64,000 nt of DNA from CAVUFH01 sp963740835. GTDB lineage: Bacteria > Actinomycetota > Acidimicrobiia > IMCC26256 > PALSA-610. Both the position numbers and the translations under genes were made by a program. The stretch is taken from NCBI GenBank assembly GCA_963740835.1, contig CAVUFH010000003.1, positions 1,054,001 to 1,118,000 on the forward strand, in the 5' to 3' direction. The notes beneath the pieces are model-generated. The model was not told the DNA's origin and did not search any database. It saw only the letters and a program-made list of their open reading frames with translations. The stretch's first letter is position 1, and each line of letters begins with the position of its first letter. Positions 51,492 to 59,920 of the stretch are shown here, piece after piece.

Positions 51492-52136
51492 TCATTCCTG
51501 ACGTATCGTCATCAGGTAGGGCGCGATCTTGGCGCGGACCTCGTCGAAGCGGTCCTGGTCGGTCGTGAGCGTGGCCACGACCGCCTTGCCGTCTTCGACG
51601 CTCGCGACGAAGAAGAAGCCGTACGCCTGATCGCCCTTGCGGCCTTCGTAGGCGACGACGCCGAGCGACTTCGGCACCTCGGTCTTCGCCTCGGTCGGGA
51701 TGGTCACGACGCGAAACTCGCGCAGCTTGAAGCCGTCGACCGACTTCGGCGCCTGGTCGATGACGAGCTGCAGGTACTGGTCGAGATCGATCTCACCCAC
51801 CGGCTGCGCGACGATCGTCACGTTGTCGCGGAAGTCCGCAGTGCCGGTCTGCGTGTACCAAGTCTCGACGTTCGCACCGGCTGCGCTCGTCGGTGCCTGC
51901 CACTGCGGATCGACCTCGAGCGAGTACGCCCCCTGCGGGTCGCGGAACCGCATCGCCGAGGCGAGCTGCCCAGTAGCCGCCGGTGTCTCGCCGCTGCTGT
52001 CGCTGTCGTTGTCGTTGCCGGTGAGGAAGAGGAGGGAAGCGCCGATGGTGCCGAGCACGAGGATCGCGACGAGGCTCACGATGAGCACCGTGCGCCGCTT
52101 GCCGGTCCGGCCCGGCGGCGCGTCCGTCGTCGTCAT
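51492..52136 (-). CDS. Membrane-anchored PsbP/LpqN-like protein of unknown function
   Basis: 214 residues: short cytoplasmic N-terminus, one helix (TVLIVSLVAILVLGTIGASL), a Ser/Asp/Asn linker and an exported domain (AMRFRDPQGAYSLEVDPQW ... DQYLQLVIDQAPKSVDGFKL ... YEGRKGDQAYGFFFVASVEDGKAVVATL) with the PsbP/LpqN-like beta-sheet pattern seen in actinobacterial lipoproteins. No lipobox Cys. ATG at 52136, with GGGGGA upstream; GTG at 52160 would add eight residues. Convergent with sufC copy 1. Confidence 0.65.
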   Translation of the reverse strand: MTTTDAPPGRTGKRRTVLIVSLVAILVLGTIGASLLFLTGNDNDSDSSGETPAATGQLASAMRFRDPQGAYSLEVDPQWQAPTSAAGANVETWYTQTGTADFRDNVTIVAQPVGEIDLDQYLQLVIDQAPKSVDGFKLREFRVVTIPTEAKTEVPKSLGVVAYEGRKGDQAYGFFFVASVEDGKAVVATLTTDQDRFDEVRAKIAPYLMTIRQE

Positions 52137-52182
52137 TCGGTGATCCCCCGGGGCTGACACCTGCGCGGCCGCAGGCTACGTG

Positions 52183-53271
52183 CTACGGGCCGACCGGCGC
52201 GGTCGTCGTCGTGGTCGTAGACGGGGGAGTCGTAGGAGTCGTCGGCGGCGCGGTGGGTGGGACAGTCGGCGGTGCCGTCGGCGGGGCAGTGGGCGGTGCG
52301 ATCGCGGGTGGTGCGGTCGGCTTCGTCGTCGTCGGGTTGTTGGGTGGCAGCGGCCCACCGGACGGCGCAGCCGGGGTCCCGAGCACGTAGACCGACATGT
52401 CCTTGTACACGAGCGTGCCGAAGTACTCGGCGATGTGCATCGGGATCCGCGCGCAGCCGTGCGAGGCGGGGCTGGTTGGGACATCCGTGTACCCGTGCAC
52501 CGCGATGCCGCCGTTGAAGTACCACGGGTTGTAGAGGCGGCCGAGGCTGCCGTCGCGCCAGCCGTTGACGTGCCACTGGAACTTGTAGTGACCGGCCGGC
52601 GTGATCGCGTACTGGCAGCCGTCGTCGCCACCGCAGAACTTGCGACCGCTGCCGGTGGACGTCGTGGTGATGAGCGCGACCTGGTAGCTCCTATAGAGGG
52701 TGAGCACTTGCTTGTCGAGGTCGATCTCGACGCGGTCGGCTTCGCTGTCGGGCTTGAGCGGCGCCGGGTACTGGAAGTTGGCGAGGGTGTCGACCATCTG
52801 CTGGGTGATCACGCCATCCCGCGGCCAGCCCTCGATCTTATCGACGGCCTGCACCGCGTAACGCGTCTTCGAGTCGAACTTCCCGTCGACCGGTCCTGGA
52901 TCGAAGTGGAGGTCGACCAGCCGTTGCTCGTACGCGGCGACCTCGGGCGAACTGCTGCCGATCTTCACGGCGCCGCCAGGCGCCGGCGGCAGTGCCGCGG
53001 GCGCGGGCTGGGCGAGCGGCGGGATCGTCGTGGTCGTCGGCGCGACCGTGGTGGTCGTCGTGGACTTCGTCGTGGACGCGTGCGTGGTGGTCGCCGTTGC
53101 CGCCGCGAGGTCGGTCGTAGGCGTCTGGCTGCTGTCACTCTTGGCGACGATCGTGCCGACGGCGATCCCGAGCACGACGACGACGATGAGCAGCGCGAAA
53201 CCGATCCGGATCCACAACCCGCGGCGGGGACGCGATGCTCGCGTCGGTTCCGCGGGCGGGTGAACTTGCAC
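52183..53271 (-). CDS. Exported L,D-transpeptidase (YkuD) with peptidoglycan-binding domain
   Basis: Cross-links or modifies peptidoglycan. 362 residues: membrane anchor about 20-42, Thr-rich linker, PG_binding_1 domain (SPEVAAYEQRLVDLHFDPGPVDGKFD-type, about 105-165, split here), YkuD domain with HGYTDVPTSPASHGCARIP (catalytic His, Ser-His-Gly-Cys), and a C-terminal Pro/Thr repeat tail (APPTAPPTAPPTVPPTAPPT). GTG at 53271, 6 bases after TAGCAT. The repeated PPTA tail is low complexity, extended and probably lies in the cell wall. Confidence 0.9.
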   Translation of the reverse strand: MQVHPPAEPTRASRPRRGLWIRIGFALLIVVVVLGIAVGTIVAKSDSSQTPTTDLAAATATTTHASTTKSTTTTTVAPTTTTIPPLAQPAPAALPPAPGGAVKIGSSSPEVAAYEQRLVDLHFDPGPVDGKFDSKTRYAVQAVDKIEGWPRDGVITQQMVDTLANFQYPAPLKPDSEADRVEIDLDKQVLTLYRSYQVALITTTSTGSGRKFCGGDDGCQYAITPAGHYKFQWHVNGWRDGSLGRLYNPWYFNGGIAVHGYTDVPTSPASHGCARIPMHIAEYFGTLVYKDMSVYVLGTPAAPSGGPLPPNNPTTTKPTAPPAIAPPTAPPTAPPTVPPTAPPTTPTTPPSTTTTTTAPVGP

Positions 53272-53277
53272 CGCGGG

Positions 53278-53283
53278 ATGCTA
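53278..53283 (-). promoter_or_regulatory. -10 box, leaderless L,D-transpeptidase gene
   Basis: TAGCAT on the minus strand, 6 bases before the GTG at 53271. Confidence 0.5.
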
Positions 53284-53328
53284 GTGGAGCAGGTCGCACA
53301 TCCTCGGGCGCGGCGACGCCCCCTCAGA

Positions 53329-53373
53329 GCGTTCTCAATCGTTTTCATGGGAGGAACTGTGTTCTGAGAACGC
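53329..53373. terminator. Inverted repeat after the RsbU-like gene
   Basis: GCGTTCTCA (53329-53337) and TGAGAACGC (53365-53373) pair perfectly over nine bases around a 27-base centre. It starts 30 bases beyond the RsbU-like stop and before the transpeptidase promoter, so terminator or operator are both possible. No T tract. Confidence 0.45.
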
Positions 53374-53403
53374 GGCGGCGCGTTCCTGGGGCCCGCGCCG
53401 ACT

Positions 53404-55734
53404 TCAGCTCGGTTGAATCGCCGAGAGCTGACGCGTGAACGTGACCTTCGTTCCCGCGTCGCTCGTGTCGACGTCCATCGTGTCCGCGAGCTGTCCGATG
53501 ATCCGCAGCCCCTGACCGCGGTCGTCGAGAGGAGGTCGCCAGCGTCCGTCGTCGCACACTGTGACTTGGAGGTGGTCCTCTTCGAGGAGCGCGTGGACGT
53601 GCAGCAACCCGCCCGCGGCGCCGTAGGCGTGGACCGCAACGTTGCCGGTCGCTTCGCCGACCGCGAGGAGCACCGCTTCGATGTCGCTCTGCGACACCCG
53701 ACGAGCGACGAGCCATCCTTGTACCCGGTCGCGCACGTGCCGGAGGTGCGCGAGCTCAGCCGGCACTTCGACCCGCAGCTCCGGCGTGCGCAGTTCCTCG
53801 ATGCGGATCCCGAGCAGCGCGACGTCGTCGTCGCGCCGTTCGCCGATCATCGCTTCCACGATGCGGTCGCACCACGCGTCGCCGTGGGCGGCCGCATCGC
53901 GCGCCCGCGTCGCGAGCAGGTCGAGACGGTCGTCGATGGGTTCGTCGCGCCGTTCGACCAGTCCGTCGGTGAACAGGACGAGAAGCTCGCCGGGCTCCAC
54001 CGAGAACGAGTCCTCGTCGTACGTCGCAAACGCGCGTACGCCGAGCGGGAGCCCGGTCGCACCGCCGAGGTAGGCCGTCCCACCCGACCGGCTGATCCGC
54101 AACAAGGGCGGGTGCCCGGCGTTCGCGACGCGCACCGCACCAGTCGTCTGGTCCAGCACCGCGCACAAGCAGGTGGCCATCTCGTCCTCGTGGTCGACGA
54201 GGAACCGGTTCAACGCGGTGATGAGATCGGCCGGCGTGAGATCGCCGCTCGCGAGCGACCGGATGACGGTCCGCAACCGACCCATCACGATCGCGGCCGG
54301 TTCACCCCGACCCGCAACGTCACCGACGACGAGGAGCAGCCGCTGGTACGGCAGCTCGATGACATCCCAGAAGTCGCCACCGACGACGAGATCGGTGCCG
54401 GGGAGGTAGCGCGCCCACACCCGCGCCGCGGGAACCTCGGGGACGCGCCGTGGGAGCAAGCTCAACTGCAAGGTCTCCGCGATCTTGCGCTCGCGTTCGT
54501 ACAACCGCGCGTTCTCGAGCGCGTTCGCGAGGCGCCGGCAGAGCTCGACCGCGAGCACGTGATCGCCGGCCGAGAACGCGGGTCGGCCGAAGCTCACCGA
54601 ACCGAACGGCTCGCCCCGCGCCACGAGCGGTACCTGTACGAATTCGAGCGCGCCACTGGCCGCGGGGGCGCGACCGAGGGTGAGTGCGTCGGCGGTCTCT
54701 GCGCGCTCGAGATCGACCCGCGCCGAAGCCGCGAAGCGGGGGACGACGACTTCGAGGAACGCACTGATGCGGTCGCGCGTGTCCATCTCCTCGTCGAGCC
54801 GAGCACCGAGGGCCGCGAGAAGTTGGAACCGCTCGCGCAGGAGGCGTTCCGAGTCGTAGAGCACGATCCGTTCGAGGGCTTGCGCGGCTTGTTGCGCGAA
54901 CGCGGTGACGACGGCAAGGTCGTCCGGTTCGAGCCGCGGCTCGTTGGCGAACACCACACCGAGGATCCCGAGGCGGCGACCGGTGACGGCCGCTTCGAGG
55001 GGCGCGACGAACGCGGCACGGGCACCGTTCTCGACGAGGAACGCACCCTGCGGATATTGCGAGGTCCACGCGTCGCGAGTCGGGAGCCACACCGCGCGCC
55101 CGCGCCGGTACGCGTCGCACATCGGTGCGTCTGCCGCGATGGGGATCCGGGGGTGACGTTCGAGCATCAGCTCGCCGAGCGGACCCGCGACTGCGACGAA
55201 GTCGAGGAAGCCGTCCTCGGTCGCGAACGCGATGCCGGTGCCTTGCGCGTCTACGGCTTCGAGCGCGTTCGTCACGAGCGCCTGCGCGGCGGTCTTCGCG
55301 TCCGCCGCGGCGGTCACGGTCGTGATCGCGTCCTGGAGCAGTGCGACCCGCGACAACGCCCGTTCGCGAGCAGTCGTGTCGACGACGACGCAACCGAGCG
55401 CCATGCGACGCCCCTTCGCGTCGTCGAGGCCGAAGAAGCTCGCTTCGGTGAAGCGCATTTCGCCGGTGAGATGGTGCGGACCGACCACTGGGACGCCGTA
55501 CACCGGCTCGCCGCCCGCGAGGATCTCTCGCATGATCGGCTCGAGCTGGTCGGCCAGCTCGGGGATCACATCGCGCACGGTCTGGCCGACGTGCGCTTCG
55601 ACGGTCCCGCCGTTGAGCTCGGCGAGCCAATTGTTGACGGCGACGTACCGGAGCTGGGGATCGAGCGCGGCCAGCCCGATCGGTGCGGAACCGCCGAGTC
55701 GGCTCAGCAGCCGCTCGCGCGGCTCGTCGGCCAT
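53404..55734 (-). CDS. RsbU-like PP2C phosphatase with PAS, GAF and HATPase domains
   Basis: 776-residue cytoplasmic signalling protein. Order: PAS (about 15-125; GLAALDPQLRYVAVNNWLAELNGG), GAF (about 140-290; a second GAF-like segment 310-400), SpoIIE/PP2C phosphatase (about 420-625; DLVVGGDFWDVIEL, VVGDVAGRGEPAA, LFTDGLVERRDEP metal Asp residues present) and a C-terminal RsbW-type HATPase (about 650-770; AVGEATGNVAVHAYG, DDRGQGLRIIGQLAD). This combines the phosphatase that frees anti-anti-sigma factors and a kinase-like module. No partner STAS gene is in the window. TAGCGT is 7 bases before the ATG. Confidence 0.9.
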   Translation of the reverse strand: MADEPRERLLSRLGGSAPIGLAALDPQLRYVAVNNWLAELNGGTVEAHVGQTVRDVIPELADQLEPIMREILAGGEPVYGVPVVGPHHLTGEMRFTEASFFGLDDAKGRRMALGCVVVDTTARERALSRVALLQDAITTVTAAADAKTAAQALVTNALEAVDAQGTGIAFATEDGFLDFVAVAGPLGELMLERHPRIPIAADAPMCDAYRRGRAVWLPTRDAWTSQYPQGAFLVENGARAAFVAPLEAAVTGRRLGILGVVFANEPRLEPDDLAVVTAFAQQAAQALERIVLYDSERLLRERFQLLAALGARLDEEMDTRDRISAFLEVVVPRFAASARVDLERAETADALTLGRAPAASGALEFVQVPLVARGEPFGSVSFGRPAFSAGDHVLAVELCRRLANALENARLYERERKIAETLQLSLLPRRVPEVPAARVWARYLPGTDLVVGGDFWDVIELPYQRLLLVVGDVAGRGEPAAIVMGRLRTVIRSLASGDLTPADLITALNRFLVDHEDEMATCLCAVLDQTTGAVRVANAGHPPLLRISRSGGTAYLGGATGLPLGVRAFATYDEDSFSVEPGELLVLFTDGLVERRDEPIDDRLDLLATRARDAAAHGDAWCDRIVEAMIGERRDDDVALLGIRIEELRTPELRVEVPAELAHLRHVRDRVQGWLVARRVSQSDIEAVLLAVGEATGNVAVHAYGAAGGLLHVHALLEEDHLQVTVCDDGRWRPPLDDRGQGLRIIGQLADTMDVDTSDAGTKVTFTRQLSAIQPS

Positions 55735-55741
55735 CGTCGGA

Positions 55742-55747
55742 ACGCTA
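55742..55747 (-). promoter_or_regulatory. -10 box, leaderless RsbU-like gene
   Basis: TAGCGT on the minus strand, 7 bases before the ATG at 55734. Confidence 0.5.
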
Positions 55748-55821
55748 GGGATGCACGGTCAGACCGGGCAACCGCGGGCGCGGCGCGCGGTGAGGTGGCG
55801 GTGACGAACGACGCCGGCGAC

Positions 55822-55995
55822 TCAGCGAGCCGGTTCGGTTTCCGACTCGATCAGCGCGGCCAGTGCGGCGTCGGAGACGACGACAGTGCGGAAGTCGAGG
55901 AGGAAGTCGACGATCTCGCCGGACGAAATCAGGTCGCGCCCTGCGAATCGCTCGAGCGCCTCGTCGATAAGCGTGACGAGCCCGGCCTGGTCCAT
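55822..55995 (-). CDS. Small acidic hypothetical protein, 57 aa
   Basis: A short gene with a strong AAGGAG ribosome site 5 bases before the ATG at 55995. The product starts MDQAGLVTLIDEALERFAGR and continues as helices rich in Asp, Glu, Leu and Val (IVDFLLDFRTVVVSDA), ending LIESETEPAR. No membrane segment, no cysteine. I do not recognise it. A palindrome and a TAGGAT box are upstream, and the RsbU-like gene follows, with its own promoter. The helical, acidic design would suit a protein-binding role; that is a guess. Confidence 0.7.
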   Translation of the reverse strand: MDQAGLVTLIDEALERFAGRDLISSGEIVDFLLDFRTVVVSDAALAALIESETEPAR

Positions 55996-56027
55996 CTCGA
56001 CTCCTTCTCGCTGATCCTAGGTGGGGT

Positions 56028-56047
56028 ACGGATCCGGGTGGATCCGT
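56028..56047 (-). promoter_or_regulatory. Palindromic operator candidate upstream of the 57-aa gene
   Basis: ACGGATCC / GGATCCGT with a 4-base centre, perfect over eight bases, followed by a third GATCCGT copy at 56054-56060. On the minus strand it sits about 13 bases upstream of a TAGGAT -10 box (56012-56017), that is at the -35 position, typical for a repressor site. Confidence 0.5.
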
Positions 56048-56189
56048 GGTTGCGATCCGTCCGGGCAGCGTAGTCGCCGCTGCACCCTCCGTTTGAACAG
56101 CCCCGGGGGCCGTTCGCTTCCCCATCGGCGCAGTTCGGGGCGCGGATGACGCAAATGCCCCGATCACCGAGCCCGGAATGGCTCAACGG

Positions 56190-56681
56190 TCAGGCGTCGG
56201 CGGTGGCGATCTCTTCGAGGCCTTGCTGGAGCGCGTTCCACGCGAGCGTCGCGCACTTGATCCGCACCGGGAACTTCACGACGCCCTGGAGCGCTTCGAG
56301 GTCCCCGAGCGGAACGCCTTCCAGCTCGGCCGCGAGATCGCTGCCGTCGCCCTCGCCTTCGAGCTTCGACTCGTGGATCGACATCAGCGCTTTGAACGCT
56401 CGGATCAGTTGCCGGACCTCGGGGAGCGGCTTGCCCTTGATCGCCGCGCTCATCATCGACGTGGACGCCTGGCTGATGGAACAGCCCTGGCCGCCGATCT
56501 TGATGTCGCGGACGATGTCGGTGCCGGGCTCGAGGTCGATGTACAGCACGACTTCGTCGCCGCACAGCGGGTTGAACCCCTCGACCTTGTGCGCGGGCGG
56601 GGCCGGCAGCTCGCCGCGGTTCCGGGGCGAGCGATAGTGGTCGAGGATGATCTCGCGGTAGAGGTCTTCCAGTCCGGGCAT
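56190..56681 (-). CDS. sufU: Fe-S cluster assembly protein SufU
   Basis: Zinc-dependent sulfurtransferase that takes sulfur from SufS. 163 residues, IscU-like fold: Cys40 in NPLCGDEV, Cys67 in GGQGCSISQASTSMM and Cys143 in VRIKCATLAW, the three conserved cysteines; the extra loop (about 90-115) is the SufU-type insertion. ATG at 56681. Lies 29 bases after sufS, last gene of the sufC2-sufS-sufU unit. Confidence 0.95.
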   Translation of the reverse strand: MPGLEDLYREIILDHYRSPRNRGELPAPPAHKVEGFNPLCGDEVVLYIDLEPGTDIVRDIKIGGQGCSISQASTSMMSAAIKGKPLPEVRQLIRAFKALMSIHESKLEGEGDGSDLAAELEGVPLGDLEALQGVVKFPVRIKCATLAWNALQQGLEEIATADA

Positions 56682-56710
56682 CAGCGCAACTCTATTCCTG
56701 TGATTTCCGC

Positions 56711-57946
56711 CTAGAGGGCGAAGAACTTCTGGGCTTTGGCGAGTGCTTCGACGAGCACGTCGACGTCGGCTTCGTCGTTGTAGACGTAGAACGACGCCCG
56801 GCTCGTGGCCGGCACGCCGAGCTGCCGCATCAACGGTTTGGCGCAATGGTGACCGGCGCGCACACAGACCGCGTCCTCGTCGAGGACCTGGCTGATGTCG
56901 TGGGCATGGATCCCGTCGAAGAGGAACGAGACCGCGCCACCGCGAACCTTCACGTCGGTGGGGCCGTAGATCGTGAGCGAGTCGGGGAAGCGCTCGCGTA
57001 GGGCGTCGAGCGCGTAACTCGTCAGCAGCATCTCGTGCGCGCGCACTGCGTCCATGCCGAGCTCGGAGAGGTACTCGACCGCGGCGCCGAAGCCGATCGC
57101 CTCGACGATGGCCTGCGTCCCGGCTTCGAACTTCCAGGGCACGTCGTTCGTGGTGAAGCCCTCGAGCCGGACGTCGCGGATCATCTCGCCGCCACCGAGG
57201 AAGGGCGGCATCTCCTCGAGCAGCTCGTAGCGGGCCCACAGTGCGCCGATGCCGCTCGGGCCGAGCAGTTTGTGCGCGGAGAACGCGATGAAGTCGGCGT
57301 CCCACGCCTGCACGTCGGTGGCGACGTGCGGCACGAACTGACACGCGTCGACGAGCACGTGCGCGCCGGCCACGTGCGCGGCGTCCGCGAGCGGGCGGAT
57401 CTCGTTGATCGTGCCGAGCACGTTCGACATCGCGCTGATCGCGAGCAGCTTGGCGCCGTCGAGGAGCTGCTCGAGGTTTGACAGGTCCAGGCGATAGTCG
57501 GCGGTGAGCGGGATCCAGCGCAGCTCGACGCCACGTTCGGCGGCGAGCATGTGCCAGGGCACGACGTTCGCGTGGTGCTCCATGTGCGACAGGACGATCG
57601 CGTCACCGGCGTCGAGGTTGGCCCGCGCCCAGGTGTACGCGACGAGGTTGATGGCTTCGGTGGCGTTGCGCGTGAACACGACTTCTTCGGACCGTCGTGC
57701 CTTGATGAAACGCGCCACCCTGCGCCGGGCTTCCTCGAACGCGGCCGTCGCCTCCTCTGCGATGGAGTACACGCCCCGGTGGATGTTCGCGTAGTAGCGC
57801 CGGTAGCAGTCGCCCATCGCGTCGAGCACGGCATTCGGCTTCTGCGACGAGGACGCGGAATCGAGGTACACCAGGCGCTTGCCGTTGACCTCGCGCTCGA
57901 AGATCGGGAAGTCCGGCTTCACGCGGGCGACGTCGAGGGCGGGCAT
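56711..57946 (-). CDS. sufS: Cysteine desulfurase SufS
   Basis: PLP-dependent enzyme that removes sulfur from cysteine for Fe-S assembly. 411 residues; FSAHKLLGPSGIG contains the PLP-binding Lys, SHMEHHANVVPW the aromatic-stacking His region, and Cys368 in GHHCAKPLMRQLG is the catalytic residue of the SufS/CsdA class (group II). ATG at 57946 shares one base with the sufC2 stop (TGATG); a GTG at 57949 is possible. Translationally coupled to sufC2. Confidence 0.95.
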   Translation of the reverse strand: MPALDVARVKPDFPIFEREVNGKRLVYLDSASSSQKPNAVLDAMGDCYRRYYANIHRGVYSIAEEATAAFEEARRRVARFIKARRSEEVVFTRNATEAINLVAYTWARANLDAGDAIVLSHMEHHANVVPWHMLAAERGVELRWIPLTADYRLDLSNLEQLLDGAKLLAISAMSNVLGTINEIRPLADAAHVAGAHVLVDACQFVPHVATDVQAWDADFIAFSAHKLLGPSGIGALWARYELLEEMPPFLGGGEMIRDVRLEGFTTNDVPWKFEAGTQAIVEAIGFGAAVEYLSELGMDAVRAHEMLLTSYALDALRERFPDSLTIYGPTDVKVRGGAVSFLFDGIHAHDISQVLDEDAVCVRAGHHCAKPLMRQLGVPATSRASFYVYNDEADVDVLVEALAKAQKFFAL

Positions 57947-58737
57947 CACGCCACCTGCTCGCGGAACGTATCGAAGCCCTGTGCCTCCACTGTGTACGCG
58001 AGCTCAGGACCGCCGGTGCGGACGACGCGACCGTCGACGAGCACGTGCACCACGTCGGGGACGAGGTGGTCGAGGATGCGCTGGTAGTGCGTGATCAGAA
58101 GGATCCCGAGCTGCGGCCGGTCCTTGCGGACCTCCTGGATCCCCGCCGCGACCTCGCGCAGCGCGTCGATGTCGAGGCCGGAGTCGGTTTCGTCGAGCAC
58201 CGCGAGCTCGGGCTCGAGCAGTGCCATCTGGAGCACTTCGTTGCGCTTCTTCTCCCCGCCGGAGAAGCCCTCGTTGAGATAGCGGTCCTGGAAGCGGTCG
58301 TCCATGCCGAGCCGCTTGCTCCAGGCCATGATCTGCATCCGGACCTCGAGGATCGAGAAGTCGTCGATGCCCTTGCGCCGCGACATCGCCTGGCGCAGGA
58401 AGTTGAAGACCGAGACGCCCGGGATCTCTTCGGGATGCTGGAAGCCGAGGAACAGGCCGCGGGCCGCCCGCTCGTCCGTGGGGAGCGCGGTGATGTCCTC
58501 ACCTTCGAGGACGATGCGGCCGCTGGTGATCTCGTAGACCGGGTTGCCGAGCAGCGCGTTCGCGAGCGTCGACTTGCCTGAGCCGTTCGGGCCCATCAGG
58601 GCGTGCAGCTTCCCGGCACCGACCTCGAGGGTCAGGCCGCGGAGGATCTCGCGGCCGTCGACGGCGACGTGGAGATCCTCGATCTGCAGCGCGGGCGCGA
58701 ATTCCGGGGTGTCGGCGGCCTCGTTCACGCCGACCAT
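57946..58737 (-). CDS. sufC: Fe-S cluster assembly ATPase SufC (copy 2)
   Basis: 263-residue SufC: Walker A GPNGSGKST, GFQHPEEIPGV Q-loop, FSGGEKKRNE signature, LAVLDETDSGLDID Walker B, LITHYQRIL. Compared with copy 1 it has the SufC-typical SRRKGIDDFSILE helical stretch and no acidic tail, so it looks like the more canonical copy and may have been the original member of a sufBDCSU operon. ATG at 58737 is 7 bases after the TAGTGT box within the shared suf motif. Confidence 0.95.
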   Translation of the reverse strand: MVGVNEAADTPEFAPALQIEDLHVAVDGREILRGLTLEVGAGKLHALMGPNGSGKSTLANALLGNPVYEITSGRIVLEGEDITALPTDERAARGLFLGFQHPEEIPGVSVFNFLRQAMSRRKGIDDFSILEVRMQIMAWSKRLGMDDRFQDRYLNEGFSGGEKKRNEVLQMALLEPELAVLDETDSGLDIDALREVAAGIQEVRKDRPQLGILLITHYQRILDHLVPDVVHVLVDGRVVRTGGPELAYTVEAQGFDTFREQVA

Positions 58738-58742
58738 TGTAA

Positions 58743-58759
58743 TAACACTACGTCGATAG
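58743..58759 (-). promoter_or_regulatory. Shared suf regulatory motif upstream of sufC copy 2
   Basis: CTATCGACGTAGTGTTA on the minus strand, differing at two positions from the motif before sufB. TAGTGT (58745-58750) stands 7 bases from the ATG as a leaderless -10 box, so a bound protein would cover the promoter. Confidence 0.7.
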
Positions 58760-58800
58760 GAGAAATACCCGGTGCGGGCAGGAAGGTCGGCGGCGGCCTC

Positions 58801-58852
58801 AGGTGCCTCGCTCAGGTGCCTCGCTCAGGTGCCTCGCTCAGGTGCCTCGCTC
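58801..58852. repeat. 13-bp tandem repeat between sufC copy 2 and the GT4 gene
   Basis: Four exact copies of AGGTGCCTCGCTC followed by a partial copy; AGGTG precedes again at the end. The GT4 stop codon lies inside the last copy, so the repeat forms the trailer of that gene. Variable-number potential; function unknown. Confidence 0.85.
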
Positions 58853-59870
58853 AGGTGACAGTCGCGAAGACGGTCTCGTAGCCGCGGACCATGGCCGCGG
58901 CCGAGAACCGCTCCTCGACCCGTGCCCGGCAAGCCGCGGGATCGAGGTCGTCGACCAGGGTGAGCGCGTGCGCGAGGTCGTCGGCGCTGTCGCGCCGGAA
59001 CCCGGTGACGCCGTCGGCGACGATCTCCGGCGCGGCACCCCAGTTCGTGGTCACGACCGGCGTGCCGCACGCCATCGCTTCGACCATCACGAGGCCGAAC
59101 GGCTCGGGCCAGCGGATCGGGAACAGCAGCGCGCGTGCGCTGCCGAGCAGCGCGACCTTCTCCACGTGCGACACGTTCTCGAAGAGCTCGACATCGTGAC
59201 CGAGCAATGGGCTGATCTCGTGCTCGAAGTACGCGAGCTCGGCGGCTTCCCCGCGCTTGAGGATCATCTTCAACGGGCGGCCGGCCTGCCGCGCGATGCG
59301 GATGGCTTCCACCGGACCCTTGTCGGGGTTCGCGCGACCGATGTAGACGAGGTACTCGTCCTTCACGGTGCGGTACGGATACGTCGCGAGGTCGATGCCG
59401 TTGTGCACGATGGCGGCGTACTTGACCGCGCGGTTCTCTGCGGCCTGCGCGTCGCTGATCGCGACGAGGTGGATGTACTTGCCGACGAGGTCGTACAGCA
59501 TGCGCGCGTCGTCGGTCCAGGGTCCGTGCAGCGTGTGCACGACCGGCGGATGGCCACCGAGCATCGCGCCACACACCGGCCCCATGACGCCGGCATGGTC
59601 GTGGACGATGTCGAAGTCGGCGACCTGCGTGTACGCGTCGAGCGCGTGGTGCGCGTCGTACCAGGGATTCCCGAGCTCAGTGCGGTTCGGCGGCTCGGGC
59701 AGGCTGCTCACCAAGCGCGCCTTGGTGCGCGATCCGGCGGGCGCGAACAGTGTGACGTCGTGCCCGCTGTCGACGAAGCCGTCGGTGAGCAGCGCGACGA
59801 CGAGTTCGATGCCGCCGTAGCCTTCCGGGGGAACCGGGAACCATCCGGGGGCGACGACCGCGATCCGCAC
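58851..59870 (-). CDS. Family 4 glycosyltransferase
   Basis: GT-B fold retaining glycosyltransferase, 339 residues, cytoplasmic. N-domain VRIAVVAPGWFPVPPEGYGG with the Gly-rich loop after strand 1, FDIVHDHAGVMG, HGPWTDDARMLYDL; C-domain YLVYIGRANPDKGPVEAIRI and the nucleotide-sugar motif PIRWPEPFGLVMVEAMACGTP (E-x7-E). The substrates are unknown; the divergent debranching-type gene hints at glucan metabolism. GTG at 59870 follows TACGAT after 6 bases. Ends within the tandem repeat. Confidence 0.9.
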   Translation of the reverse strand: MRIAVVAPGWFPVPPEGYGGIELVVALLTDGFVDSGHDVTLFAPAGSRTKARLVSSLPEPPNRTELGNPWYDAHHALDAYTQVADFDIVHDHAGVMGPVCGAMLGGHPPVVHTLHGPWTDDARMLYDLVGKYIHLVAISDAQAAENRAVKYAAIVHNGIDLATYPYRTVKDEYLVYIGRANPDKGPVEAIRIARQAGRPLKMILKRGEAAELAYFEHEISPLLGHDVELFENVSHVEKVALLGSARALLFPIRWPEPFGLVMVEAMACGTPVVTTNWGAAPEIVADGVTGFRRDSADDLAHALTLVDDLDPAACRARVEERFSAAAMVRGYETVFATVT

Positions 59871-59876
59871 GTGCGA

Positions 59877-59882
59877 ATCGTA
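59877..59882 (-). promoter_or_regulatory. -10 box, leaderless GT4 gene
   Basis: TACGAT on the minus strand, 6 bases before the GTG at 59870. Confidence 0.5.
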
Positions 59883-59908
59883 ACGGCGGCGCTCAACCTG
59901 CGAACGGG

Positions 59909-59914
59909 TACCGT
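59909..59914 (+). promoter_or_regulatory. -10 box, leaderless glycogen-debranching-type gene
   Basis: TACCGT, 6 bases before the ATG at 59921; paired back to back with the GT4 promoter. Confidence 0.5.
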
Positions 59915-59920
59915 TCACCG

